Positions 50,857-59,962 of a stretch of 64,000 nucleotides of DNA are shown here, one piece after another (position 1 is the first letter of the stretch; every line of letters begins with the position of its first letter). This DNA is from an uncultured Lachnospiraceae bacterium. Lineage in GTDB: Bacteria > Bacillota > Clostridia > Lachnospirales > Lachnospiraceae. The position numbers and the translations under genes are program-made. The notes beneath the pieces are model-generated. The model was not told where the DNA came from. It worked only from the letters and a program-made list of their open reading frames with translations, and did not search any database. The stretch lies in NCBI GenBank assembly GCA_910578715.1, contig CAJTRL010000001.1, positions 1 to 64,000 of the forward strand. Direction: 5' to 3'.

Positions 50857-53322
50857 ATGGGAAACTATGACTGGGCGGCCTATTACCGCGCCGCCTTTGA
50901 GCGGGAAAAAAAGAAAAATACGCATCTTGCCGGGAAAATAGCGGACGCGGAGGCAAAAGAGGCCGACCTGGCTTTCCGGCTGGAACGGATTCAGGGAAAT
51001 GCGCTCTGGAAAGCCTCCGCGCCCGTCAGAAAATGTTACCATGCGCTGACGATGGGAAGGACGGGTTCCGGATTTCCCGGGAAACTTCATGTGCCGGCGC
51101 ACACCGTCGGTTCCGGCGATGCGTCTCTTTCGGAAACGGAAGTCCGCCGCGCTTATGAAGAGGAAGTGTTCCGGCAGAAGCATCCTTATCTGCAGTGGAT
51201 TGCGAAAATGGAAGGCCGGGAAGCGGAAACTTTAATTGTACGAGACGTTGAAACGGGACAGAAAAGCTCCGACGGAGGGCCGGAGAGCGGAAAGACGGAC
51301 GGTTTTCGAATCATCGAACCGGAACAGCCGGATATCTGCATCATTATCTGCGGAGACGGCATTGTGGACGAGCGGGCCGTAGAAGAAGCGGAAAACTGGT
51401 TCCGGGAAAAAGAAAACTGTCTTTTTGCCTATGCGGATGAGGATTACTACTGGAAGAACTTATCAAACCGTATGCACCCCTGGTTTAAGCCCTGCTGGTC
51501 GCCTGATACGCTGCTTTCCTTCTGTTATATAGGGCATATGGTGATTGTCAGAAAATCGCTTTGCGCGGAGTTTCTGGAAAGGCTGGGGAAGCGGCCGGAA
51601 GAGGAACCGGAGCGCCTGGCGGAGGGAGATTTTTATGATTTGTGCCTGCGGCTGGAAGAAAAGGCAGATGCGCTGGGCTATGGCATTTCCCATATTGAGA
51701 AAGTACTATTTCATAACCGCTATGAACCGGATAAGGCGGGCTGTGAACGCATCGAGGAAGCAGAGCGCCAGGGGCTTGACGCACTGGAAGTTGTCGAAAA
51801 CTTGTTGAAGGCGGAGCTGGAACGGGGACGGGATATGACAGGCTGCAACGCGTCTTTTTCGGCGGTCAGAGAAGCCGCCTTGCAAAGAAGAGGCATCCGG
51901 GCATCGCTTGTAAGCGGAGCGGAGCCGGATATCTTCCATGTGGTCTATGAAGTGCCCCAGGAGCCTCGCAGATTAGAGAATGAAGAAGGATTAGAGGGTG
52001 AAAAAGGATTAGACGGACAGGCCCCTGATAAGGGCTTGGAAGAATCAGATGGAAAACGCGGTATGATATCGGTTGTTATTCCGTCGAAAGACCATCCTGA
52101 AACGCTGGAAAAATGCCTTTCTTCTTTCCGGGAAAGAACGGAATACTCCAATTATGAGTGGATTGTCGTGGATAACGGCAGTGCGCCGGAAAATAAGAGC
52201 CGTATGGAGGCGCTGCGGGAAGAATACGGATTTTTATATCTGTATGAACCGATGGATTTTAATTTTTCGGCAATGTGCAATCTGGGGGCGAAAAACGCAC
52301 GGGGAGAATACCTGTTATTTTTAAACGATGATATTGAAATCATAGAAAAAGACTGGCTGCATATTCTGGCCGGACAGGCCGGACAGCCCCGCACGGGCGC
52401 GGTCGGCGCCAAGCTGTGGTACGCGGGAAGCGAGGCGGTTCAGCATGCGGGAATCACCAATCTGGACATCGGCCCCTCGCATAAACTGATAACTTTTATG
52501 GATGACAGATGTTATTATTATGGGCACAATCAGGTGACATATGATGTTATCGGCGTTACGGCGGCGTGTCTGATGATAGAAAAAAAGAAATACCGGGAAA
52601 TAGGCGGCTTTGAAGAAACCATGAAAGTCGCTTATAACGATGTGGATTTCTGTTTCAAACTGGTGGAAGCAGGGTATTATAATGTGCTTCGGAACGACGC
52701 TGTTCTATATCACCACGAATCTTTGAGCCGGGGGCTTGATGAAGAGGACGAAGGAAAGTGGGAAAGGCTTCTGCATGAGAAAGAAAACCTGTATACAAGA
52801 CATCCGGGTATGAAAGGGTGGGATGGCTTCTATCATAAGCATCTGATTGACAATGCCTCCCGATACGCATGTAATTTTAAATTTGATTATGAAGAGAACT
52901 TAAAAACGACAACGCTTATTTTGGCGGATGAAGGAAATCTTGCAAGGGCGCAGAAAGGGCAGTTGCAGCTGACCATCGACCGGGCGGAGGAACAGCATAA
53001 AATTCACCTGGAAGAACCGGACATTATGCTTCTGATGGGATGGAGTTATCTGCCCGGGGAGGACAATGCAAAATACACGAGAAATGTCGTATTTCAGCGG
53101 CCGGACGGCATTTTTTGCATGGCCGCTCCCAATCCCTGGCGGAGGGAGGATGTGGAGGCCGTTTTAACCGGCCAGGTCAATATTTCGCTGGCCGGATTTA
53201 CCCTTCGTATAAAGAAGGAAAAGCTGCATTTCGGCGTCTGGCGCATCGGAATGCTGGCGACGGATTCCGAGAGCGGCCGACAGTTCCTGACATGGTCTGA
53301 CAAAGAAATGGTGGTAAAATAA
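50857..53322 (+). CDS. Large glycosyltransferase with N-terminal coiled coil and GT2 domain
   Basis: An 821-residue cytosolic protein. It begins with a charged helix containing A-F-E-R-E and ending in G-N-A-L-W-K, shared with the gene at 53532. A degenerate GT-like module follows (about 145-330) with Y-A-D-E-D-Y-Y-W. A full GT2 domain starts I-S-V-V-I-P-S-K-D near 403, with donor motif L-N-D-D near 490. A 140-residue C-terminal domain is unassigned. Its ATG is three bases after the previous stop. The layout resembles two-domain rhamnan and O-antigen polymerases; the sugar is not predictable. Confidence 0.85.
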   Translation: MGNYDWAAYYRAAFEREKKKNTHLAGKIADAEAKEADLAFRLERIQGNALWKASAPVRKCYHALTMGRTGSGFPGKLHVPAHTVGSGDASLSETEVRRAYEEEVFRQKHPYLQWIAKMEGREAETLIVRDVETGQKSSDGGPESGKTDGFRIIEPEQPDICIIICGDGIVDERAVEEAENWFREKENCLFAYADEDYYWKNLSNRMHPWFKPCWSPDTLLSFCYIGHMVIVRKSLCAEFLERLGKRPEEEPERLAEGDFYDLCLRLEEKADALGYGISHIEKVLFHNRYEPDKAGCERIEEAERQGLDALEVVENLLKAELERGRDMTGCNASFSAVREAALQRRGIRASLVSGAEPDIFHVVYEVPQEPRRLENEEGLEGEKGLDGQAPDKGLEESDGKRGMISVVIPSKDHPETLEKCLSSFRERTEYSNYEWIVVDNGSAPENKSRMEALREEYGFLYLYEPMDFNFSAMCNLGAKNARGEYLLFLNDDIEIIEKDWLHILAGQAGQPRTGAVGAKLWYAGSEAVQHAGITNLDIGPSHKLITFMDDRCYYYGHNQVTYDVIGVTAACLMIEKKKYREIGGFEETMKVAYNDVDFCFKLVEAGYYNVLRNDAVLYHHESLSRGLDEEDEGKWERLLHEKENLYTRHPGMKGWDGFYHKHLIDNASRYACNFKFDYEENLKTTTLILADEGNLARAQKGQLQLTIDRAEEQHKIHLEEPDIMLLMGWSYLPGEDNAKYTRNVVFQRPDGIFCMAAPNPWRREDVEAVLTGQVNISLAGFTLRIKKEKLHFGVWRIGMLATDSESGRQFLTWSDKEMVVK

Positions 53323-53531
53323 GGAAAAAATGTCGAAATAAAATTGCGGACGTTACAGAATGCTGATGGTTGAGAAATTAAATCGATACTTAACATGAAA
53401 AATTAAATTTAGATTTGCTGCAAAAGTAATAGGCGCAATGGAAACGAATAAAGAACGAATAAATGAATAACAATTGAAATCATAACGACGCAAGTGAAAT
53501 CGAAGCAGCAGAAACGGCGGAGGAAGTAACG

Positions 53532-55589
53532 ATGAAAGACGAGACATCAAAAGACGGAATAAGAAAAGATGACGAACCTCAAAAAGACATGCGTTATTAT
53601 AAAGAGGCTTATGAGCGGGAGCGGCAGAAGAGCCGTGTGCTGGCCGGTAAGCTGGCGGACGCGGAGGGACGGGCGGCAGACCTGGAACAAAAACTGAACC
53701 GTATTAAAGGGAGCGTTTTCTGGAAATTGTCCAAGCCGCTGCGCGCGGCCGTGCACTGGATGCAGAGGACGAAAGAGCGGCTCGGTTATTATGGGAGCGT
53801 CAAAGGAGTTCTCCGAAAACTGGATGCCAAGCGAATCGAAAAAAAAGCGCGGGCCTTACATGGCACGGCAGGCTTCCCGACGCCGGAAGAGGCAAAAGAA
53901 CAGCGGGAGACAATTTTTTCAAGGGATATCAAAATCAGTATTCTCGTGCCGCTGTATAATACGCCGAAAAAGTTTCTGAGCGATGCGGTGGAATCCGTGC
54001 TCGCCCAGACTTATGAGAACTGGGAGCTTTGTCTGACGGACGATTCCGATGAGGAACACGATTATGTGGAGCAGATGTGCAAAGCGTATATCGAGAAGGA
54101 CAGACAGTATCTGCAGGCGCACCCGGCGCTGCGGAAGCGGGTTGGTATGGAGAGCCGAATCCTTTACAGGCGCCATGAAAGGAGCGGCGGCATCGCCGGC
54201 AATACCAATTTCTGTCTTTCGATGGCTGGCGGGGAATACATCGGGCTTTTTGACCATGACGATGTATTGCACCCGGCGGTGTTGTATGAATATATGAAAG
54301 CAATCTGTGAGAAAAATGCCGATTATATTTACTGCGACGAAGCCACGTTCCACGGAAACAGCATCGACAATATGATTACGCTTCATTTTAAGCCCGATTT
54401 TGCAATCGACAATCTGCGCGCGAACAATTACATCTGCCATTTCAGCGTGTTCGACAGAAAATTGCTGGAAGGAACGGAACTTTTCCGTCCGCAGTATAAC
54501 GGCAGTCAGGACCATGATATGATTCTGCGGCTGACCGCACAGGCAAAGCATATCGTGCACATTCCGAAACTGTTGTATTACTGGCGTTCCCACAAAGGAA
54601 GCGTGGCGGCGGATTTGAATGCCAAAGCCTACTGTATCGCGGCGGGCAAGGGCGCGGTGGCCGACCATCTGCAGAAACTCGGGTTTGAGAATTTTGAAAT
54701 CACATCGACGAAAGCCTTTGATACGATTTACCGGATTCGATATGAAATTCAGGGCTCTCCCCGGATTTCCGTTATCATTCCGAACAAAAACCATTATGAA
54801 GACCTGAAACGCTGTATTACTTCTATTATAGAAAAAAGCAGTTACGATAATTATGAGATTATCATCGTGGAGAACAACAGCACGGATGATGAGATTTTCC
54901 GCTATTATGAAGAACTGAAAAAAAATTCGCAGATTCGGGTAGTGGCTTATGAAGGGGAATTTAATTATTCCCGTATCAATAATCTCGGCGTTTCCCATGC
55001 TTCCGGTGAATATGTGCTTTTGCTGAACAATGACACGGAGGTCATCACCCTCGACTGGATGGAAGAGCTTTTGATGTACGCACAGCGGGAAGATGTGGGA
55101 GCGGTAGGCGCCAAGCTGTATTATCCCGATAAGACGATTCAGCACGCGGGCGTCGTTATCGGCCTGGGGGCACACCGGACCGCCGGGCATACGCATTACC
55201 GGGTGAGCAGCAATAATCTCGGTTATATGGGCCGCCTGTGCTATGTTCAAAATATGACAGCCGTGACAGGTGCGTGCCTGATGGTGAAAAAGAAAATTTA
55301 CGACGAAGTGGGCGGGCTGGATGAATCTTTTGCGGTATCTTTAAACGACGTGGATTTCTGCCTGCGCGTCAGGGAAGCGGGGTATCTGAATGTGTTTACG
55401 CCTTTTGCGGAACTGTATCATTATGAATCCGCATCGAGAGGGCTGGACAACGAAGGGGAGCGGGCAAAGCGCTATAACGAGGAGTCGGAGCGTTTCCGCA
55501 CAAAATGGCGTAAAGCGCTGGAAGCCGGGGACCCGTATTATAATCCGAATTTTTCACTGGACAGAAGCGACTTTGCTTTGAAAATTTGA
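53532..55589 (+). CDS. Dual-domain GT2 glycosyltransferase
   Basis: A 685-residue protein with an N-terminal coiled region (about 20-75, ending G-S-V-F-W-K-L-S-K-P-L-R) and two GT2 domains. The first starts I-S-I-L-V-P-L-Y-N near 135 with D-H-D-D-V near 241. The second starts I-S-V-I-I-P-N-K-N near 411 with L-N-N-D-T near 498 and N-D-V-D-F-C near 608. Both donor motifs are intact, so it may add two different sugars alternately. GGAGG precedes the ATG. It shares its coiled-coil start with the gene at 50857 and may assemble with it. Confidence 0.9.
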   Translation: MKDETSKDGIRKDDEPQKDMRYYKEAYERERQKSRVLAGKLADAEGRAADLEQKLNRIKGSVFWKLSKPLRAAVHWMQRTKERLGYYGSVKGVLRKLDAKRIEKKARALHGTAGFPTPEEAKEQRETIFSRDIKISILVPLYNTPKKFLSDAVESVLAQTYENWELCLTDDSDEEHDYVEQMCKAYIEKDRQYLQAHPALRKRVGMESRILYRRHERSGGIAGNTNFCLSMAGGEYIGLFDHDDVLHPAVLYEYMKAICEKNADYIYCDEATFHGNSIDNMITLHFKPDFAIDNLRANNYICHFSVFDRKLLEGTELFRPQYNGSQDHDMILRLTAQAKHIVHIPKLLYYWRSHKGSVAADLNAKAYCIAAGKGAVADHLQKLGFENFEITSTKAFDTIYRIRYEIQGSPRISVIIPNKNHYEDLKRCITSIIEKSSYDNYEIIIVENNSTDDEIFRYYEELKKNSQIRVVAYEGEFNYSRINNLGVSHASGEYVLLLNNDTEVITLDWMEELLMYAQREDVGAVGAKLYYPDKTIQHAGVVIGLGAHRTAGHTHYRVSSNNLGYMGRLCYVQNMTAVTGACLMVKKKIYDEVGGLDESFAVSLNDVDFCLRVREAGYLNVFTPFAELYHYESASRGLDNEGERAKRYNEESERFRTKWRKALEAGDPYYNPNFSLDRSDFALKI

Positions 55590-55676
55590 AAAGAGTGTGA
55601 TATACTTATACGCAAGTTAATAGTATGCAGATTTTGGCTGTATACGGGGAATGAATAATGATGGAGGTAAAAAGGA

Positions 55677-57398
55677 ATGGGTTACAAAGAGCAGTATGAG
55701 TTCTGGCTGGAAGATTCTTATTTTGATGCGCAGACGAAAAAAGAACTTCAGGCGATTCAGGATGATGAGAAGGAAATCGAAGACCGCTTTTATAAGGAAC
55801 TGGCATTTGGAACGGGCGGATTGCGGGGCGTCATCGGAGCGGGAACGAACCGCATGAATATCTATACCGTCCGCAAAGCGACACAGGGCCTTGCGAATTA
55901 TATTAAGAAACAGGGCGGAGAAGACAAAGGCGTGGCGATTGCGTATGACTCCAGAAGAATGTCCCCCGAGTTTGCGGATGAGGCGGCGCTTTGTCTGGCG
56001 GCAAACGGCATCAAAGCCTATGTGTTTGAGTCGCTCAGGCCGACACCGGAATTATCTTTTGCGCTTCGGGAGCTGCACTGTATTTCCGGTATCGTCATCA
56101 CGGCAAGCCACAACCCGCCGGAATATAACGGTTATAAGTGTTATTGGGAGGACGGTGCACAGGTTGCGGCGCCGAGAGACCAGGAGATTATTACGGAAGT
56201 AAACAACGTGACGGATTACCATGATGTGAAGACGATGGAGAAACAGGAGGCTGTCAAGGCCGGACTCTATCAGGTTATCGGTCAGGAAATTGACGATAAA
56301 TATATGGCGGAACTGAAAAAGCAGATAATCCATCCGGAAGTTATCGCGGAAGTTGCAAATGATATGAAAATTGTGTACTCTCCGTTTAACGGGACGGGAA
56401 ATCTGCCTGTCAGAAGAATTTTGGACGAGATTGGCTTTAAGAACGTTTATGTCGTACCGGAACAGGAAATGCCCGACCCGGATTTCACGACGCTGGCTTA
56501 TCCGAACCCGGAAGACCCGAAAGCCTTTACGCTGGCACTGGAGCTTGCAAAGGAAAGAAAAGCGGATATCGTGCTGGCAACCGACCCGGACGCGGACAGA
56601 CTGGGCATTTACGCGCTGGATACCAAGAGCGGGGAATATGTTCCTTTTACCGGAAATATGTCGGGTATGCTGATTGCGGAATATATTCTGAGAGAGCGGA
56701 CGGCAACAGGCAGAATGCCGGAGAATCCTGCGCTTGTAACGACAATCGTAACGACCAATATGGCGAGAGCGATTGCGGAAGATTATAAAGTAAAGTTTAT
56801 CGAAGTCCTGACAGGCTTCAAGTACATAGGTGAGCAGATTAAGCTGTTCGAGCAGACGGGCTCTAACAACTATGTATTCGGTCTGGAAGAAAGCTACGGC
56901 TGTCTTGCGGGAACCCATGCGAGAGACAAAGACGCAATCGTTGCGGTAATGTGTCTGTGCGAAATGGCCGCATGGTGCAAGAAAAACGGAAAGACCGTCT
57001 GGGACCAGATGATTACACTGTATGAAAAGTACGGCTATTTCAAAGAAAGCCAGTATTCCATTACCATGAAGGGCATCGACGGCGCCAAAGAAATCGAAGA
57101 GCTCATGAATAAACTGAGAAGCAATCCGCCGAAGAACTTTGGCGAACTGAAAGTAAAAGAGTTCAGAGATTATACGACGGGCAAAACACTGAATCTGGAA
57201 ACGGGAGAAGAAGGCGAGACAGGGCTTCCGAAGTCCAACGTGCTCTATTTTGACCTGACGAATGATTCCTGGTGCTGCGCGCGTCCGTCCGGAACGGAGC
57301 CGAAGATTAAATTTTATATGGGCGTAAAAGGAAACAGTCTGGAAGATGCGGAAGCAAAATTGCAGCAGCTGACAGAGGATTTAAAAGCATATTTGTAA
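55677..57398 (+). CDS. Phosphoglucomutase/phosphomannomutase (alpha-phosphohexomutase)
   Basis: Interconverts hexose-6-phosphate and hexose-1-phosphate, giving glucose-1-phosphate for RfbA. All four family motifs are present: the phosphoserine loop T-A-S-H-N-P-P near 140, the metal site D-P-D-A-D-R near 303, the sugar-binding G-L-E-E-S-Y-G near 401 and the phosphate-binding R-P-S-G-T-E-P-K near 538. Length, 573 residues, matches the PgcA/Pgm2-like group. GGAGG lies nine bases before the ATG. Confidence 0.95.
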   Translation: MGYKEQYEFWLEDSYFDAQTKKELQAIQDDEKEIEDRFYKELAFGTGGLRGVIGAGTNRMNIYTVRKATQGLANYIKKQGGEDKGVAIAYDSRRMSPEFADEAALCLAANGIKAYVFESLRPTPELSFALRELHCISGIVITASHNPPEYNGYKCYWEDGAQVAAPRDQEIITEVNNVTDYHDVKTMEKQEAVKAGLYQVIGQEIDDKYMAELKKQIIHPEVIAEVANDMKIVYSPFNGTGNLPVRRILDEIGFKNVYVVPEQEMPDPDFTTLAYPNPEDPKAFTLALELAKERKADIVLATDPDADRLGIYALDTKSGEYVPFTGNMSGMLIAEYILRERTATGRMPENPALVTTIVTTNMARAIAEDYKVKFIEVLTGFKYIGEQIKLFEQTGSNNYVFGLEESYGCLAGTHARDKDAIVAVMCLCEMAAWCKKNGKTVWDQMITLYEKYGYFKESQYSITMKGIDGAKEIEELMNKLRSNPPKNFGELKVKEFRDYTTGKTLNLETGEEGETGLPKSNVLYFDLTNDSWCCARPSGTEPKIKFYMGVKGNSLEDAEAKLQQLTEDLKAYL

Positions 57399-57417
57399 GA
57401 TAAGATGATTGGAAAAG

Positions 57418-57450
57418 GTAGAATCGTCCTGGTTTTCAGGGCGATTCTAC
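57418..57450 (+). other. Strong intergenic hairpin without T-run
   Basis: GTAGAATCG (57418-57426) pairs with CGATTCTAC (57442-57450), continued by CCTG/CAGG after a wobble, around a five-base loop. It lies between phosphoglucomutase and the next glycosyltransferase gene. The lack of a T-tract argues against intrinsic termination; it could stabilise or separate the two messages. Confidence 0.6.
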
Positions 57451-57463
57451 ACTATCGGGGAAA

Positions 57464-58939
57464 ATGGGAAATCGTATTTTAAAAATCAGCAATGTAAATA
57501 AGACAATCCATTATCTGCGCAAAAACGGTCTGCGTCATGCTTTTTATGCGGCAAAAGAACGAATAGAAGAGGAAAAAAAGACAGATTATGTTTATAAGGA
57601 GCCGGACGAAGAACGGCTCGCGGCCCAACGGGCAGAGCAGGGACGTTTTCCGTATCGTTTCAGCATCGTCGTTCCGGCCTATGAAACGAAAGAGCGTTAT
57701 TTGCGGGAACTGCTCGATTCGGTTATAAAACAGAGTTATGAAAAATGGGAACTGATTATCGCGGACGCCGGAAAAAGCCGCCGGGTGGAAGAAATCGTGG
57801 CGGCGTATCAGGAAAAAGAAAGCCGCATCCGCTATCTGCGGCTTACGGAAAACGGCGGTATTTCAGAAAATACCAATGCCGGCATAGAAGCGGCGTCGGG
57901 CGATTATATCGGACTGCTCGACCACGACGATATTCTGGCGCCGGATGCGCTTTATGAGATGGCGCGGGCCGTTCACGCATCGGAAACAGCAAAAAATAAA
58001 AAAACGCCAGTTCTCTTATACAGCGATGAAGATAAATTTGAAAATAACGGCAGTTACAGGACTCCTCATATAAAAGAAAAATTTAATTTTGATTTAATAT
58101 TATCAAATAATTACATCTGTCATTTTATGATGGTGCGCGCCGATTGTATGAAAAGCCTGAAACTGCGGGGAAAATACGATGGTGCACAGGATTACGATTT
58201 GGTGCTCAGAATCGTGAGGAGACTTCTGTGCGATGTACCGCCGGAGCATGCGGATAACAATGTTTCTGCGGCTTCTGTACCGCCGAAGCATGCGGATAAC
58301 AATGTTCCTGTGGCTTCTGTACCGACAACGGAGCTTGCGGACAGCATCGTTCATGTGCCTTTCGTATTGTATCACTGGCGCTGCCATGAACAGTCTACGG
58401 CGGACAATACGGCAAGCAAGATGTATGCTTATGAAGCGGGAAAGGCTGCGCTGGAAGATTTCTGCGATTCCCTCGGCTGGAACGTACAGGTTTCTCATTC
58501 GCTGCATCTCGGTTTTTATCAGATAACGTACCGGCCGGATATTCTGACGGTGCGGCGGGATGTGGGCATTGTTGGAGGCCGGATTCTGGACGGACATAAT
58601 AGAATAATATCCGGCATTTATAATAAAGAAGGAAAACGGCTCTACCGGGGACTGCATAAAGAATACAGCGGCGGCAGCACCCACAGGGCCAGGCAGATGC
58701 AGGACTGCGCGGCAGTCGATATCCGCTGTATGCGTCTTTGTGAAAAAATGCGCCCCATTTTTGAAGAGATAACAGGCATTCCTTACAGAGAAACAGGAAA
58801 ACAGAAACTGGCCGATGTATCCGGCATTTCCTGTGATGAGGCGGGATATGGAAAGCTGAGCATGGAGCTCGGAAGGGCGGCGCGTAAAATGGGATTTCTC
58901 GTTGTCTGGGACGCCCGGATGACGATAAAATTAAAGTAA
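57464..58939 (+). CDS. GT2 glycosyltransferase with internal 14-residue repeats
   Basis: A 491-residue GT2 enzyme. The fold begins F-S-I-V-V-P-A-Y-E near residue 66, with L-D-H-D-D-I near 152 and a Q-D-Y-D-L-V-L-R acceptor-side motif near 240. It resembles the first GT2 domain of the protein at 53532. At residues 258-299 three 14-residue units are inserted, where relatives run directly to the I-V-H-V-P-x-V-L-Y-H-W-R strand. The C-terminal 130 residues resemble the start of a second GT domain but stop early. GGGGA precedes the ATG. Confidence 0.85.
   Translation: MGNRILKISNVNKTIHYLRKNGLRHAFYAAKERIEEEKKTDYVYKEPDEERLAAQRAEQGRFPYRFSIVVPAYETKERYLRELLDSVIKQSYEKWELIIADAGKSRRVEEIVAAYQEKESRIRYLRLTENGGISENTNAGIEAASGDYIGLLDHDDILAPDALYEMARAVHASETAKNKKTPVLLYSDEDKFENNGSYRTPHIKEKFNFDLILSNNYICHFMMVRADCMKSLKLRGKYDGAQDYDLVLRIVRRLLCDVPPEHADNNVSAASVPPKHADNNVPVASVPTTELADSIVHVPFVLYHWRCHEQSTADNTASKMYAYEAGKAALEDFCDSLGWNVQVSHSLHLGFYQITYRPDILTVRRDVGIVGGRILDGHNRIISGIYNKEGKRLYRGLHKEYSGGSTHRARQMQDCAAVDIRCMRLCEKMRPIFEEITGIPYRETGKQKLADVSGISCDEAGYGKLSMELGRAARKMGFLVVWDARMTIKLK
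58234..58359 (+). repeat. In-frame 42-bp tandem repeat inside a glycosyltransferase gene
   Basis: Units at 58234-58275, 58276-58317 and 58318-58359 encode V-P-P-E-H-A-D-N-N-V-type segments. The first two are nearly identical; the third is diverged and corresponds to the normal protein strand ending I-V-H-V-P. This looks like recent amplification of a native 14-codon segment. Confidence 0.85.
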
Positions 58940-58956
58940 AATTGCTGGATTTGAGT

Positions 58957-58972
58957 GTCTGCTGAAGCAGAC
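58957..58972 (+). other. Leader hairpin before the GT2 gene at 58987
   Basis: GTCTGC-TGAA-GCAGAC is a perfect 6-bp stem with a TGAA loop, six bases before GGGAG. It is almost identical to the hairpin before ugd at 5331-5346. Confidence 0.45.
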
Positions 58973-58986
58973 GGACGGGAGTAATC

Positions 58987-59946
58987 ATGCAATCGACAAT
59001 TGTAATACCGACCTGTAACGGCCGGCATTATCTGAGGAAATGTCTGAATTCACTGAAAAAAGAAGATGCCCATATCGTTGTGATTGATAACGGTTCCACC
59101 GATGGCACCTGTGAAATGATTTGCGACGATTATCCGGAAGTGGAGATAATTTCTTTTTCCGTGAATACAGGGTTCTGCCGGGCGGTGAACGCGGGGATTA
59201 TGGCGGCCACCACGAAGTATGTTATTTTTCTGAATAACGATACGATTGTGGAACCGGGTTTTGTGCGGGAACTGGAACAGGTGATGGAACAGGATAAACG
59301 GATATTTTCCGCATCCGCCAAAATGATTTCCATGCAGGACAAGAGCCGGATTGACGACGCGGGAGATTTATACTGTGCGCTCGGATGGGCATTTGCGCTC
59401 GGAAAAGGAAAGCCGGAAAAAAACTATCAGAAAAGTTATCCGATTTTCGCTTCCTGTGGAGGAGCTTCCATTTACCGGACGAAGCTCTTTGAAACGGTCG
59501 GCGTGCTGGATGAAAAGCATTTTGCCTATCTGGAAGACATTGACTTAGGGTATCGGGCACAAATCTACGGGTATCGCAATGTATTTGCGCCGAGAGCCCG
59601 CGTATACCATGTCGGAAGCGGTTCTTCCGGTTCCCGTTATAACCAGTTTAAGACGGATTTGTCCGCAATCAACAGCATATATCTGATTTACAAGAATATG
59701 CCTACATTACAACTGTTATTGAATGTGCCTTTCCTATTGCTCGGATTTGGCATCAAGACGCTTTTCTTTATGAAAAAAGGACTGGGAGGGACATATCTGT
59801 ACGGCCTTGTCAAAGGCATGCGTTTCTGCGCCCAGCCCGAGGCGAGAAGGCGCAGAGTGCCCTATGAGCACAAGCACTTCTGGTCGTACTGCCGTATACA
59901 GGGAATGCTCTGGTGGAATATGCTGAGACGGTTTGGCGGCTGTTGA
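58987..59946 (+). CDS. GT2 glycosyltransferase (rhamnosyltransferase-like)
   Basis: A 319-residue enzyme starting S-T-I-V-I-P-T-C-N-G with the donor motif F-L-N-N-D-T near 82. E-D-I-D-L-G-Y-R near 183 corresponds to the acceptor-side E-D-x-D of WbbL-like rhamnosyltransferases. A hydrophobic segment at about 240-260 may attach it to the membrane. Given the dTDP-rhamnose genes, rhamnose transfer is a reasonable guess. GGGAG precedes the ATG. Its end lies 16 bases before the next gene's start. Confidence 0.87.
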   Translation: MQSTIVIPTCNGRHYLRKCLNSLKKEDAHIVVIDNGSTDGTCEMICDDYPEVEIISFSVNTGFCRAVNAGIMAATTKYVIFLNNDTIVEPGFVRELEQVMEQDKRIFSASAKMISMQDKSRIDDAGDLYCALGWAFALGKGKPEKNYQKSYPIFASCGGASIYRTKLFETVGVLDEKHFAYLEDIDLGYRAQIYGYRNVFAPRARVYHVGSGSSGSRYNQFKTDLSAINSIYLIYKNMPTLQLLLNVPFLLLGFGIKTLFFMKKGLGGTYLYGLVKGMRFCAQPEARRRRVPYEHKHFWSYCRIQGMLWWNMLRRFGGC

Positions 59947-59962
59947 TGTCCGGGAGGTTCTT

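Noticed and set aside
53919..55250. 443-codon open frame on the minus strand
   Set aside because: It lies wholly antisense to a clear GT2 gene; its translation is His/Arg/Ile-rich without domains and has no ribosome site.
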